Shown in pieces: positions 31,804 through 40,390 of a DNA stretch of 64,000 nt. The notes under the pieces are model-generated. The model was not told the origin of the DNA. It saw only the letters and a list, made by a program, of their open reading frames with translations, and searched no databases. Both the position numbers and the translations under genes were made by a program. How positions within the stretch are numbered: position 1 is the first letter of the stretch; each line of letters begins with the position of its first letter. The stretch is from PALSA-612 sp963791225 (GTDB taxonomy: Bacteria; Actinomycetota; Thermoleophilia; Gaiellales; Gaiellaceae): NCBI GenBank assembly GCA_963791225.1, contig CAWBRV010000008.1, positions 434,001 through 498,000 on the forward strand, written 5' to 3'.

Positions 31804-32984
31804 TGGCCTACGAGTTCCGGCTTCCCGACCTCGGCGAGGGCCTCACGGAGGGCGAGGTGGCGCGCTGGCTCGTGGAGGTCGGCCAGGAGATCGCGGAAGA
31901 CGATCCGCTCGTCGAGGTGCAGACGGACAAGGCGACCGTCGAGATCCCTTCGCCCGCTTCGGGCATCGTCTCGCGCATCCTCGTGCCCGAGGGCGAGGTC
32001 GTCGCGGTCGGGACGGTGCTCGTGGTGATCGGCGAGGAGGACGGCTCCGCCGCGCGCGCGGCTCCGGACGTGAAGAAGCTCGCCCTCGCGCAAGCCCCGC
32101 TCGCTCCGGTCAGGCCGAAAGGAGCGCCGGTGCGGGCGACGCCGCTCGTCCGGCGGATCGCGAGCGAGCTCGGCGTCGACTTGGCGACGGTCGCCGGCAC
32201 GGGCCCGCAGGGCCGGGTGACCGAGGAGGACGTGCGCGCCGCGGCCATGCCACAGGAGAGTTGGGGCGGGCCAGATTCATCCCGCGCCAACGTCTCCGAA
32301 GCCGCATCGCGGCGAGGAGAACAGTCCCTGAAACGAGAGGCGCACAGAACTGAGACAGAAGGCCGGCGTACCCCCTTGCGCGGCACCCGGCGCGTGATCG
32401 CGGAGCACATGGCCCGGGCGCACCGCGAGGTGCCGCCGGTCACGTGGGTCGAGGAGTGCGATTTCGGTGGCGTCGAGCTCGAGCGGCTCGTCGCCACACT
32501 GCTCAAGGCATGCGCGCTCTCGCTGCAGGACTATCCGGAGCTGAATGCCCGTCTCGAGGGCGGCGAGATCGTCGAGCTCGACCGCTACGACCTCGGCGTT
32601 GCCGTCCAGACCGAGCAGGGCCTCGTCGTCCCGGTCGTGCGCGGATGCGACGCGCGGCCGGTCGAGGAGCTCGACGTCGACGTTCGCCGCCTGGCCGAGG
32701 CCGCTCGGGCCGGCACGCTCGCGCCTGCCGAGTTGCGCGGCTCGACGTTCACGGTCACGAGCGCCGGCAAGCTCGGCGGCCTCCTGCAGACGCCGATCGT
32801 CAACTACCCGGAGGTAGCGATCCTCAGTGTCGGCCGGATCGGAGAGCGGCCGGTCGTCCGCGACGGACAGGTCGTGGCGCGGCCGATCGGGATGATCGCG
32901 ATCACCTTCGACCACCGGGTCGTCGACGGAGCCCGTGCCGCCGCCTTCGGGCTCGACGTCATCGGCCGCCTCGAGCAGGGATGA
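31803..32984 (+). CDS. 2-oxoacid dehydrogenase E2 (dihydrolipoyl acyltransferase)
   Basis: A 393-residue E2. One lipoyl domain (residues 1-80; Lys43 in VQTDKATVEIPS is the lipoylation site), peripheral-subunit binding domain (~112-147; TPLVRRIASELGVD... GRVTEEDV) and catalytic domain (~185-393) with the active-site FDHRVVDGARAA. Residues ~151-181 of the linker are encoded by a dispersed repeat shared with the 37.3-kb gene. The catalytic domain is a little short at its N-terminal edge. No E3 gene is present in the window. Confidence 0.9.
   Translation: MAYEFRLPDLGEGLTEGEVARWLVEVGQEIAEDDPLVEVQTDKATVEIPSPASGIVSRILVPEGEVVAVGTVLVVIGEEDGSAARAAPDVKKLALAQAPLAPVRPKGAPVRATPLVRRIASELGVDLATVAGTGPQGRVTEEDVRAAAMPQESWGGPDSSRANVSEAASRRGEQSLKREAHRTETEGRRTPLRGTRRVIAEHMARAHREVPPVTWVEECDFGGVELERLVATLLKACALSLQDYPELNARLEGGEIVELDRYDLGVAVQTEQGLVVPVVRGCDARPVEELDVDVRRLAEAARAGTLAPAELRGSTFTVTSAGKLGGLLQTPIVNYPEVAILSVGRIGERPVVRDGQVVARPIGMIAITFDHRVVDGARAAAFGLDVIGRLEQG
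32254..32345 (+). repeat. Dispersed ~91-bp repeat, copy A, inside the E2 gene
   Basis: Aligns with 37292-37382 over its full length with about 15 differences including one 1-bp gap (about 84% identical by hand count). The exact shared core is GGCGAGGAGAACAGTCCCTG. In this copy it is translated in frame as linker sequence (SRANVSEAASRRGEQSL). Confidence 0.8.
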
Positions 32985-33015
32985 GACCCCGGCGGGGGAG
33001 CCCGACCGGGGTCTC
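32983..33015 (+). terminator. Hairpin terminator of the 2-oxoacid dehydrogenase operon
   Basis: GAGACCCCGG (32983-32992), overlapping the E2 stop codon, pairs with CCGGGGTCTC (33006-33015). It lies between convergent genes and could serve both strands. Confidence 0.6.
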
Positions 33016-33036
33016 GGGGAGGGCGAGTAAAGCGGG

Positions 33037-33468
33037 CTAGTCGCCCGCGTGGAGCTGGCCGCGAACGGCGCCGTTCGGGTACTTCGCGGAGTGGATGTTG
33101 ACGTAGTACCCCCTCGGGTTCTTCACGATGGCGCCGGCGATTGCCGATGTGGATGTCGTGCAGCCCTTGGCCGCGTATTTGTCCCCGAGAGGGACGACGA
33201 CAGGACCGTTGGCTGTCTTCGCCGAGCCCCTGTGGATGTGCGAGACCACCGGCTTGTCGAAGCCGCTGACCCCCGTGAACTTCCAGCACACCCTCGTGCC
33301 GACGATCGTTACGTTGACGGTTCGCTTGGCCTTCGAGGCCGTCTTCGGGATCTCGGATTTTCCGGAGAGATACGCCTCGAACTTGAGCGTTCCGGAGCGG
33401 GATCCGAGTGCGACGGCGGGCACTGCGACGCCGATCACTGCGAGAAGCACGATCAGACGCAGGCGCAC
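33037..33468 (-). CDS. Secreted CHRD-domain protein
   Basis: A 143-residue exported protein: signal peptide VRLRLIVLLAVIGVAVPAVA, then one CHRD (chordin-like) domain with LSGKSEIP, VSHIHRGSAKTANGPVV and YYVNIHSAKYPNGAVRGQL. The domain is an extracellular b-fold of unknown function in bacteria. GTG 33468 is chosen over ATG 33510 because AGGAGG (33475-33480) stands 6 nt upstream on the minus strand, one of the few strong ribosome sites here. Confidence 0.85.
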   Translation of the reverse strand: MRLRLIVLLAVIGVAVPAVALGSRSGTLKFEAYLSGKSEIPKTASKAKRTVNVTIVGTRVCWKFTGVSGFDKPVVSHIHRGSAKTANGPVVVPLGDKYAAKGCTTSTSAIAGAIVKNPRGYYVNIHSAKYPNGAVRGQLHAGD

Positions 33469-33581
33469 AGACTTCCTCCTTTGACCGGGTTCCTCTCCAC
33501 GCGCTGCCATACGCCGTCGCGCCGCGGTCGGTTTGCCCGCTCCAGGAGCCGGGTTCCGTGCTGATCCGCCAGAAGGGTCGG

Positions 33582-33587
33582 TACTCT
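33582..33587 (+). promoter_or_regulatory. -10 hexamer TACTCT, leaderless-type, for the GtrA gene
   Basis: TACTCT ends 6 nt before the GTG at 33594; the same hexamer and spacing recur before hemB. Confidence 0.55.
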
Positions 33588-33593
33588 CTGGCC

Positions 33594-34040
33594 GTGGAGC
33601 GAGCTTCCATCGCCGCCTCGAGCGGAGTCATGGCGACGCGCGCCGTTCGGGCGCTGCGACACCCCGGCAACTGGGTCCAGCTCGCGAAGTTCTCGGTCGT
33701 CGGGCTCTCCGGCTACCTCGTCAACCTCGCCGTCTTCACGGCGCTTCTCGACGGGGCCGGGCTGCACTACCTCGCCGCCGGTGCGTGCTCGTTCGTCGTC
33801 GCCGCGGGGAACAACTACTACTGGAATCGCCACTGGACGTTCCGCCGTCAGCGCGGCGACGTCTACGGCCAGGGGATCCGCTTCCTGGTCGTGTCGCTCG
33901 TCGCACTCGGGGCGAACCTCGGGATCCTCCACCTGCTTATCGTCGCCGGACTCGGCAAGATTCCAGCCCAGGCAATCGCGATCCTGCTCGTGATGCCGCT
34001 CAACTTCGTCGGCAACAAACTCTGGTCATTTCGGCGCTAG
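33594..34040 (+). CDS. GtrA-like membrane protein
   Basis: A 148-residue, four-helix GtrA/DPMS-TM family protein. QLAKFSVVGLSGYLVNLAVF, FVVAAGNNYYWNRHWTFRR and LVMPLNFVGNKLWSFRR are diagnostic. Such proteins flip polyprenyl-linked sugars for surface glycan modification. The two large GT87-like membrane proteins just downstream fit that setting. Confidence 0.88.
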   Translation: MERASIAASSGVMATRAVRALRHPGNWVQLAKFSVVGLSGYLVNLAVFTALLDGAGLHYLAAGACSFVVAAGNNYYWNRHWTFRRQRGDVYGQGIRFLVVSLVALGANLGILHLLIVAGLGKIPAQAIAILLVMPLNFVGNKLWSFRR

Positions 34041-34062
34041 CGCTTCGCGCTGAACGCGCCTA

Positions 34063-34165
34063 CACGGGGGAAACGGCCGGTTTCCCCCGTGAGCCCCCTT
34101 CCCCTGGGGATCGCGTGTCCGGCGGCTCGAGCTACGCCCGGGCGAAGCCCGGTCTCCGCGGCGGT
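34063..34165 (+). repeat. Intergenic hairpin repeat, copy 1
   Basis: About 103 bp nearly identical to 48844-48947. It contains GGGGGAAAC-GGCCG-GTTTCCCCC (9-bp stem) and CCGGGC-GAA-GCCCGG (6-bp stem). It begins 22 bp after the gtrA stop. The remaining spacer to 34320 is less GC-rich and I see no gene in it. Confidence 0.75.
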
Positions 34166-34320
34166 TGTCGGCCGTGCCCCTGATCAAAGCGACTTACGGA
34201 TCAGCACACCTGATCACACTGCACCGGAACGTGGTGCTCCTCTGGCAGACACCGTTCACCCAACGGTTTGAGCAGATCGTCCTCGCGTGCTTGAAGACCT
34301 AGCCCGGCTGTAGCCGCAGT

Positions 34321-34326
34321 TAGGCT
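34321..34326 (+). promoter_or_regulatory. -10 hexamer TAGGCT, leaderless-type, for the membrane protein at 34333
   Basis: TAGGCT ends 6 nt before the ATG at 34333. Confidence 0.55.
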
Positions 34327-34332
34327 CTGGCG

Positions 34333-36099
34333 ATGCGGCTGTCACGGCTTGCCGCCGTCCTCGTTGCCGCCGCCTTTCTCGCGCCGTCGGCTGCTGCCGC
34401 GCCGCCCGCGACGACGCTGCCGCTCGCGCCCTCGGTGAAACCGGCTCTGCGCGCGAAGCCGACGCGCAGCGAGTCGGGTGTGGTCGCCCGCTTCCTCGCC
34501 GCTGGGAAGGTGCACGACTGGGTCGGCCGCTACCCGAAGTCGAGCCTCGTCACCGACGGGCACTTCGACGCGGCCACGCGCGCATGGACGGTCAACGTCT
34601 GGTCGGGGCCTGCAGGCGAGATCGCGACGGGCACGGTCGACGACCTGACGGGCAAGGTCACGTCGGCCTGGACCGGGCCGCAGGTGGCGTGGACGATGGC
34701 CCGGGGCCAGCCGGGCGCGTTCGGCGGCAAGGTGATCAACTCGCTCCCGGTCTGGCTCGCCTTCTGCGCGGTCTTCCTCGTCGGCCTCGCCGACCTTCGC
34801 CGGTTGCTGTCGGTCCGCAACCTCGACCTGCTGGCGCTGCTCTCGTTCTCCGTCTCCCTGTGGTTCTTCAACGAGGGGCGGATCTTCACGAGCGTGCCGC
34901 TCGTCTACCCGGCGCTGGCGTACCTGATCGGGCGCGGCATCTGGATCGCGAAACGTGACCGTCCTCCCACGTCGTCACCGCCGGTCTGGCCGATCTGGCT
35001 GCTCGCGGCGGCCACGGTGTTCATGGGCGGGTTTCGGATCGGGCTCAACCTCACTGACTCGAACGTGATCGACGTGGGCTACTCGGGCGTGATCGGCGCG
35101 CAGCGGATCGCGAGCGGGGAGGCGCCGTGGGGACACTTCCCGGTCGAGGTCGGGAAGCCGTGCTCGGACCCGGTGAACGGCACCTTCCCGTACCGGTTCC
35201 AGCCGAACGGACGCTGCGAGGCGGCCGACGCCCACGGCGACACCTACGGCCCCGTCGCCTACGAGGCCTACCTCCCTGGCTACGCGGCGATCGGCTGGAA
35301 GGGGAAGGGCGACGATCTCGACGCCGCGCGCTTCACGTCGATCCTCTTCGACGTCCTGGCGATGGTCGGGCTCGCCCTTGTCGGTCGGCGGTTCGGGGGG
35401 TGGCGGCTCGCGGCCACGCTCGCGTTCGCGTGGGCCGCCTATCCCTTCACGCAATACGTCTCGAGCGCGAACACGAACGACGCCATCCAGCCGGTGATGC
35501 TGATCTTCGGCTTCTGGCTCGCCACGTCGCCGCCTGCGCGCGGCATCTTCTCCGCGCTTGCGGGCTGGACGAAGTTCGGCGCGCTCCTGCTCGTGCCGCT
35601 CTGGGCCACGTACCCCGACGCACGGCGGCCGAGGACGGTGCTCGCCTACGCGGCCGGTTTCCTCGTGGCCACTCTCGCCGTGTTCTCGATCCTGCTGCTG
35701 GAGCCGAACCCGCTTCACGCGGCGCGCGTCTTCTGGGACCGGACGATCCCGGAGCAGATCGGCCGCGATTCGCCGTTCTCGCTCTGGGACTGGCGCCAGT
35801 ACCACGCCGGTCTTCTCGACCTGCACCTGCTCCAGTACGTACTGGAGGGCGTCCTCGCCGTGGGCGCGCTCGTCGTGGCGTTCGTCCCGCGGCGAAAGTC
35901 CCCGCTCCAGCTCGCGGCGCTGAGCGCGACGCTGCTGCTCGGCTTTGAGGTCGTTCTCACGCACTGGTTCTACGGCTACATCGCCTGGTTCTTCCCGTTC
36001 TTCGTCTTCGCCGTCCTGTCGCCGGCCGCCGAGCGCGTGCCGGTGCAGGCGACCGAGCCCCATGGACGCCCGGCCCGCGAGCTGGTTCCAGCAGGCTGA
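34333..36099 (+). CDS. Polytopic membrane protein, probable GT87-like glycosyltransferase
   Basis: A 588-residue protein with signal-like N-terminus (LSRLAAVLVAAAFLAPSAAAA), a ~110-residue extracytoplasmic segment and about ten membrane helices. GEAPWGHFP.., DTYGPVAYEAYLPGYAAIGW and SSANTNDAIQPVMLIFGFWL resemble polyprenyl-phosphate-mannose-dependent (GT-C) transferases, with acidic loop residues expected to bind the lipid-linked donor. It overlaps the next, related gene by 38 bp. Exact sugar and acceptor unknown. Confidence 0.7.
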   Translation: MRLSRLAAVLVAAAFLAPSAAAAPPATTLPLAPSVKPALRAKPTRSESGVVARFLAAGKVHDWVGRYPKSSLVTDGHFDAATRAWTVNVWSGPAGEIATGTVDDLTGKVTSAWTGPQVAWTMARGQPGAFGGKVINSLPVWLAFCAVFLVGLADLRRLLSVRNLDLLALLSFSVSLWFFNEGRIFTSVPLVYPALAYLIGRGIWIAKRDRPPTSSPPVWPIWLLAAATVFMGGFRIGLNLTDSNVIDVGYSGVIGAQRIASGEAPWGHFPVEVGKPCSDPVNGTFPYRFQPNGRCEAADAHGDTYGPVAYEAYLPGYAAIGWKGKGDDLDAARFTSILFDVLAMVGLALVGRRFGGWRLAATLAFAWAAYPFTQYVSSANTNDAIQPVMLIFGFWLATSPPARGIFSALAGWTKFGALLLVPLWATYPDARRPRTVLAYAAGFLVATLAVFSILLLEPNPLHAARVFWDRTIPEQIGRDSPFSLWDWRQYHAGLLDLHLLQYVLEGVLAVGALVVAFVPRRKSPLQLAALSATLLLGFEVVLTHWFYGYIAWFFPFFVFAVLSPAAERVPVQATEPHGRPARELVPAG

Positions 36100-37369
36100 C
36101 TGGGGCCGGGCCGGCCTCGCAGCGCTCGCGGCCGCCGCAGTCTTCGCGGTCGCCTGGACCGTCGTCCACTACGGCTTCTACGCGGACAACAGCATCGTCG
36201 ACACGCCGGTCTACCAGCGCTACGGCGACGCGATCGCCGGCGGCCAGGTTCCCTACCGCGACTTCACGATCGAGTACCCGCCGGCGGCCGTGCCCGTCTT
36301 CACGCTCCCGTCGCTGATCGTCTCGCGCGGCGCCTCGCAGAGCTCGTACGACGCTGCCTTCGGCTTCCTGATGGCGATCTGCGGGGCGGCGATGGTGGCA
36401 CTGGTCGCGCTGACCCTCGTCCGCGACCGGGCCTCGACCGGGCGGCTCACGGCTGGCTCTGCGCTCGCCGCGCTCGCGCCGCTCGCGCTCGGCTCGGTGC
36501 TGCTGACTCGCTTCGACCTCTGGCCGGCGGCGCTCGTCGCGGCGGCGCTCGCTGCGCTCGCCTACGGACGCGACCGGCTCGCGCTGGCGGCGCTCGGGCT
36601 CGGGATCGCGGCGAAGATCTACCCCGTCGTCCTGCTCCCGATCTTCGTCGCTTTCGTCTGGAGGCGGCGCGGAAGACGCGACGCGCTGCTCGCGCTGGGC
36701 GTCGGCGCCGGTGTCGTCGCCGTGTGTGTGCTGCCGTTCGTCGGCCTGAGCCCGCACGGGGTCTGGGAGAGCAGCCTGCGCCAGACGTCACGCCCGCTGC
36801 AGATCGAGACGATCGGATCCGGGATCCTGCTCGCGCTCCACCAGGTGGCAGGACTCCACCTGACGATGGTCTCGAGCCACGGCTCGCAGAACCTGGCCGG
36901 TCGGCTGCCGGATGCGCTCGCTGTCGTCGAGGGCGTGCTCGAGGCCGCCACGGTCGTCGCGATCTGGATCTGGTTCGCGCGCGGCCCGGCGGATCTCGGC
37001 CGGCTGTTCCGCGCCAGCGCCGCGGCCGTCTGCGCCTTCGTGCTCTTCGGGAAGGTGCTCTCGCCGCAGTTCCTGATCTGGCTCGTGCCGCTCGTCGCCC
37101 TCGTCCGGGGCCGGCGCGGCCTCGCCGCGGGCTCGATGCTCGTCGCCTGCCTCGTGCTCACGCAGGTCTGGTTCCCGTATCGCTACTGGCGCCTCGCACT
37201 CCACTTCGACGCCGTCGCCTCGTGGCTCGTCCTCGTCCGCGATCTCGGCCTGCTCGCCCTCCTGGCGGTACTCGTCTGGCCGGGCCGTCGGAGGAGAGTT
37301 GGCGCGGGCCTGCGTTCCCCCGCGTCAACGTCTCTGAAGCCGCTCGGCGGCGAGGAGAACAGTCCCTGA
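36062..37369 (+). CDS. GT87-family (DUF2029) membrane glycosyltransferase
   Basis: A 435-residue GT-C type protein with about ten helices. YGDAIAGGQVPYRDFTIEYP is the DUF2029 first-loop motif with the presumed catalytic Asp/Glu; YPPAAVPVF, AAKIYPVVLLPIFV and KVLSPQFLIWLVPL are typical. The last 25 residues (GLRSPASTSLKPLGGEENSP end) are encoded by copy B of the dispersed repeat, which also supplies the stop codon, so the original C-terminus was probably replaced when the repeat arrived. Confidence 0.82.
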   Translation: MDARPASWFQQADWGRAGLAALAAAAVFAVAWTVVHYGFYADNSIVDTPVYQRYGDAIAGGQVPYRDFTIEYPPAAVPVFTLPSLIVSRGASQSSYDAAFGFLMAICGAAMVALVALTLVRDRASTGRLTAGSALAALAPLALGSVLLTRFDLWPAALVAAALAALAYGRDRLALAALGLGIAAKIYPVVLLPIFVAFVWRRRGRRDALLALGVGAGVVAVCVLPFVGLSPHGVWESSLRQTSRPLQIETIGSGILLALHQVAGLHLTMVSSHGSQNLAGRLPDALAVVEGVLEAATVVAIWIWFARGPADLGRLFRASAAAVCAFVLFGKVLSPQFLIWLVPLVALVRGRRGLAAGSMLVACLVLTQVWFPYRYWRLALHFDAVASWLVLVRDLGLLALLAVLVWPGRRRRVGAGLRSPASTSLKPLGGEENSP

Positions 37370-37382
37370 ACGCGGGGCGCAC
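37292..37382 (+). repeat. Dispersed ~91-bp repeat, copy B, over the 3' end of the GT87 gene
   Basis: Partner of 32254-32345, same orientation. Here the host gene reads the repeat in a different frame from copy A, and stops within it at 37367-37369. Confidence 0.8.
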
Positions 37383-37410
37383 CGAAGCGTGACGTGATCC
37401 GCGCGGCGAC

Positions 37411-38190
37411 TCAGGCGACCGGGACGCGGAGCGCCTGACAGCTCGTCGCGCGGCCGTCCCCGTCGCACTCCACGACGACGCCCTCGATCCTGACGTCCCC
37501 GGTCGCGGGCTGGAAGCGGACCGGCAGTCCCGTGCGCATGCGGCGGATCGCGAGGTCGGCCTGGACGCCGATCACCGAGTCGTGCGGCCCCGTCATGCCG
37601 GCGTCGGTGATCGCCGCCGTGCCACCCGGCTGGACGCGGGCGTCGTTCGTCTGGATGTGCGTATGCGTGCCGATTACCGCCGTCACGCGGCCGTCGAGGA
37701 TTCGCGAGACGGCGACCTTCTCGCTCGTCGCCTCGGCATGGAAGTCGACGATCACGACCGACGCTTCCCGCCGGGCCTCGTCGACCAGGTCGTCGAGGAG
37801 CTCGAACGGCGTCACCGGGACGTCGAGGAAGAGCCAGCCCATGAGGTTCAGCACGGCCACCGGCGTGCCGTCCGCGGCGGGCGCGACGGCGAGCCCGCGC
37901 CCCGGTCGGCCGGAGCCCAGGTTGGCGGGCCGGATCACTCGCTGGGACGCCTCCAGGTAGGGGTAGATCTCCCCGCGGGCCCAGGTGTGGTTCCCGAGCG
38001 TGACGACGTCGGCGCCCGCCTCGAGCAGCCGGTCGGCGAGCTTGGGCGTGATCCCGCGCCCGTCGGCGGCGTTCTCGCCGTTCACGACACAGAAGTCGAT
38101 CGCGAGCTCCTCGCGCAGCCCCGGCAGTCGGTCCCGTACCGCCCCCGACCCGGCCGGCCCGAACACGTCGGCGACGAAGAGGATCTTCAC
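37411..38190 (-). CDS. YmdB/TIGR00282-family metallophosphoesterase
   Basis: A 259-residue calcineurin-like phosphoesterase. KILFVADVFGPAGSGAVRDR, CVVNGENAADGRGIT, VVTLGNHTWARGEIY, VDFHAEATSEK and IGTHTHIQTNDARV contain the binuclear metal ligands (Asp, Glu/Asn, Asn-His, His, His-x-His). Members cleave 2',3'-cyclic AMP. GTG start at 38190, 14 bp after the upstream gene, so probably one transcription unit. Confidence 0.9.
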   Translation of the reverse strand: MKILFVADVFGPAGSGAVRDRLPGLREELAIDFCVVNGENAADGRGITPKLADRLLEAGADVVTLGNHTWARGEIYPYLEASQRVIRPANLGSGRPGRGLAVAPAADGTPVAVLNLMGWLFLDVPVTPFELLDDLVDEARREASVVIVDFHAEATSEKVAVSRILDGRVTAVIGTHTHIQTNDARVQPGGTAAITDAGMTGPHDSVIGVQADLAIRRMRTGLPVRFQPATGDVRIEGVVVECDGDGRATSCQALRVPVA

Positions 38191-38204
38191 ATGCGGCGCG
38201 CCGA

Positions 38205-38981
38205 CTACCGGACCGGAAGGCTGGGAGCCGGGTCGACCTCGATCGTCACGTGGTTGCCGGCGTCGTGGGTCACGCTTGCCAGCGTCTGCTTCTCGACGGT
38301 CGAGAGGTCGATGACGGAGCCGATCTTGGACAGGCCGGCCGAGACGGGCTCGCCGACGGTCAGCGACGGGTCGGTCCGCATCCTGGTCACGACGACGACG
38401 ACGGACGCGTCGTCCGTGGGCTGGATCTCGAGCGTGTTGCCGTACGTCTTCCCGTTCAGCACGAAGTTCCCGATCGAGACCACGGTCCCGTCGACCGGCG
38501 AGTAGACGTCGGTCCCGTCGGCCGCCCCGACGTCGAGGGCGCCCGTGTTCGACCCCTGGCCGCCGCCGAGCTCGTAGTAGGTCGGTCCTTGCCCGCCGCC
38601 GCCGAAGAGCCAGTGCACCATGGCGGACAGGACGCCCTCGTTCGCCTGCCGGCCGACCGGCTCGAGCGGCACCGAGTTGCCGTCGCTGCCGTGGTAGCCG
38701 AGCGCCGTCACCGCGCCCTGCGAGATCGGGAGCTGGAGGTGCAGCGTGCCCTCCCTCGCCACGATCATCGTGGACGGCGGGCTGTTCGGGTTCGCCCGGC
38801 TGCCTTTCGGCAGGGACTCCTGGAACGGCGGTGCCGACGAGCTGAAGGCGGCGACGAGCAGGACGATGAAGATCCCGAACGTGACGAGGCCGAGGACGGC
38901 CACGCGCCCGCCGCGTCTCGAGAGCCGGGCCCTTCGCCGTGGCACCCGCGCAGGTCGCGCGGTGTGGCGCGAGGAGACCAT
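38205..38981 (-). CDS. Membrane-anchored M23-like peptidase domain protein, degenerate
   Basis: A 258-residue protein with a basic N-terminus, one membrane helix (VAVLGLVTFGIFIVLLVAAF) and an extracytoplasmic domain. DVYSPVDGTVVSIGNFVLNG and GNTLEIQP mirror the lysostaphin-type M23 b-sheet, but the zinc ligands (HxH, D) are not in place, so it is probably a non-catalytic peptidoglycan- or partner-binding domain. A Gly-rich loop (FGGGGQGPTYYELGGGQGS) precedes it. ATG 38981 has a -10 hexamer 7 nt upstream. Confidence 0.7.
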   Translation of the reverse strand: MVSSRHTARPARVPRRRARLSRRGGRVAVLGLVTFGIFIVLLVAAFSSSAPPFQESLPKGSRANPNSPPSTMIVAREGTLHLQLPISQGAVTALGYHGSDGNSVPLEPVGRQANEGVLSAMVHWLFGGGGQGPTYYELGGGQGSNTGALDVGAADGTDVYSPVDGTVVSIGNFVLNGKTYGNTLEIQPTDDASVVVVVTRMRTDPSLTVGEPVSAGLSKIGSVIDLSTVEKQTLASVTHDAGNHVTIEVDPAPSLPVR

Positions 38982-38988
38982 CGCCCGC

Positions 38989-38994
38989 ACGGTA
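38989..38994 (-). promoter_or_regulatory. -10 hexamer TACCGT, leaderless-type, for the M23-like gene
   Basis: TACCGT on the minus strand ends 7 nt before the ATG at 38981. Confidence 0.5.
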
Positions 38995-39057
38995 GCGCAG
39001 TCGCGCGTCGCGTTTCAAACGAAGTGGCACGGATCCGTGTCCGGCCAGCAGGCCGCG

Positions 39058-39063
39058 TACGAT
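39058..39063 (+). promoter_or_regulatory. -10 hexamer TACGAT, leaderless-type, for the AI-2E transporter gene
   Basis: TACGAT ends 9 nt before the ATG at 39073. Confidence 0.45.
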
Positions 39064-39072
39064 GGGCGCTCG

Positions 39073-40362
39073 ATGCCCCCCGGGGCCAAGCTCCTGATCC
39101 CACGCTGGATCCAGCTCGTCGGGCTGCCGCTCGTCCTGCTGTTCATCTGGGTCGTAGCCGGCGCGGTCAAGCACGTCCTGTTCCTGTTCATCGTCGCGCT
39201 GCTGATCGCGCTCTTCTTCGACCCGATCGTCCGGGCCTTCAGCCATACGAGGCTTCCCCGCGGCTTCGCGGTGGCCGTCGTCTACCTCGTGACCATCCTC
39301 GTCGTCATCGCCGCGCTGGCCGTGGCCGGAACCGTGGTCGTCACGCAGTCGAAGCGCGCGGCGAACCGCTTCGACGACTACTTCACCAAGGTCCAGCCGG
39401 CGACGCACGTGACCGACGCGGACCGGGACGTCAACCGACTCCAGCACTGGCTGAACACGCACAGCCTGAGCGGGATCCACGTCCAGCAGCGGGGTCACGA
39501 CCTGGTCAAGAAGATCCGGGACAAGGACGTCGGCAAGTACACGCACAAGATCGTCACCTTCCTCGAGGGCGCGGCGATCTCGGTCGGCAAGCTCGTGTTC
39601 GACCTCGTCCTGATCGCCGTGATCTCCATCTACATGCTGCTCGGGATGCCGAAGTTAGCCAGGTCGATCGACAACCGCTTCCCGCCGCAGCCGGACTCGC
39701 AGCCGCTGATCGAGCGGATGAGCCGCGCGGTCGTCGGCTACGTCAAGGGCCAGCTCCTCGTCTCGCTGATCATCGGCACGAGCGTGGGAGTGGGCATGTG
39801 GGTGTTGGGCGTGACCGGACTCGTGCCGGGCGCGGACCACTACGCCCTCCTGTTCGGGGCGTTTGCCGGGATCACCGAGCTGATCCCCTACCTCGGCCCG
39901 ATCCTCGGCGCCGTCCCGCCGGTGCTCTACGCGCTCGTCGTGCACCCGCTGTCCGCCGTCTGGGTGGTGATCCTGTTCCTGTTCATCCACCAGATCGAGG
40001 GCCACGTCGTCGTCCCGAACGTGATGGGGAGCGCCCTGCGCCTGCATCCGCTGCTCGTCATCTTCGGTCTGCTCGCCGGCGGGGCGATCTACGGCTTCGT
40101 CGGCATCCTCGTCGCGCTCCCGCTGCTCGCCGCCTGCCGGGCGGCCTGGGAGTTCTTCTCAGAACGCGTGCAGCTCGAGCCGTGGCCGGCGACCTTGGGG
40201 GGCTCGCTACCCGTGGAGGTCGAGATCGAGCCGGCCCACGCGCAGACGCCTCCGCCGCCGCTCGTCGCGGAGCCCCCCGAAGGGACCGACGGCGCGAACG
40301 GCCCGCCTGAGGCCGAGGCCGACGCTCCGAAGCCGCCGGATGCTCCGACACAGGTGCTCTGA
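39073..40362 (+). CDS. AI-2E family (PerM/UPF0118) transporter
   Basis: A 429-residue membrane protein with about eight helices. GAFAGITELIPYLGPILGAV and HQIEGHVVVPNVMGSALRLH are the family signatures. Members export small molecules or ions (AI-2 exporters, Na+/H+ antiporters). The last ~70 residues are a Pro/Glu-rich cytoplasmic tail. Start ATG 39073; longer frames upstream lack support. Confidence 0.88.
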   Translation: MPPGAKLLIPRWIQLVGLPLVLLFIWVVAGAVKHVLFLFIVALLIALFFDPIVRAFSHTRLPRGFAVAVVYLVTILVVIAALAVAGTVVVTQSKRAANRFDDYFTKVQPATHVTDADRDVNRLQHWLNTHSLSGIHVQQRGHDLVKKIRDKDVGKYTHKIVTFLEGAAISVGKLVFDLVLIAVISIYMLLGMPKLARSIDNRFPPQPDSQPLIERMSRAVVGYVKGQLLVSLIIGTSVGVGMWVLGVTGLVPGADHYALLFGAFAGITELIPYLGPILGAVPPVLYALVVHPLSAVWVVILFLFIHQIEGHVVVPNVMGSALRLHPLLVIFGLLAGGAIYGFVGILVALPLLAACRAAWEFFSERVQLEPWPATLGGSLPVEVEIEPAHAQTPPPPLVAEPPEGTDGANGPPEAEADAPKPPDAPTQVL

Positions 40363-40378
40363 TCCGGCTCCGGCCGCG

Positions 40379-40384
40379 TACTCT
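40379..40384 (+). promoter_or_regulatory. -10 hexamer TACTCT, leaderless-type, for hemB
   Basis: TACTCT ends 6 nt before the GTG at 40391. Confidence 0.55.
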
Positions 40385-40390
40385 TCGACC

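Noticed and set aside
34089..34271. 60-codon ORF in the gap before the GT87-like genes
   Set aside because: Half of it is the hairpin repeat and the rest has no coding signature, start signal or promoter.
38205..38981. Active M23 zinc endopeptidase
   Set aside because: The b-sheet motif is present but the HxxxD and HxH zinc ligands are not, so only a degenerate domain is claimed.
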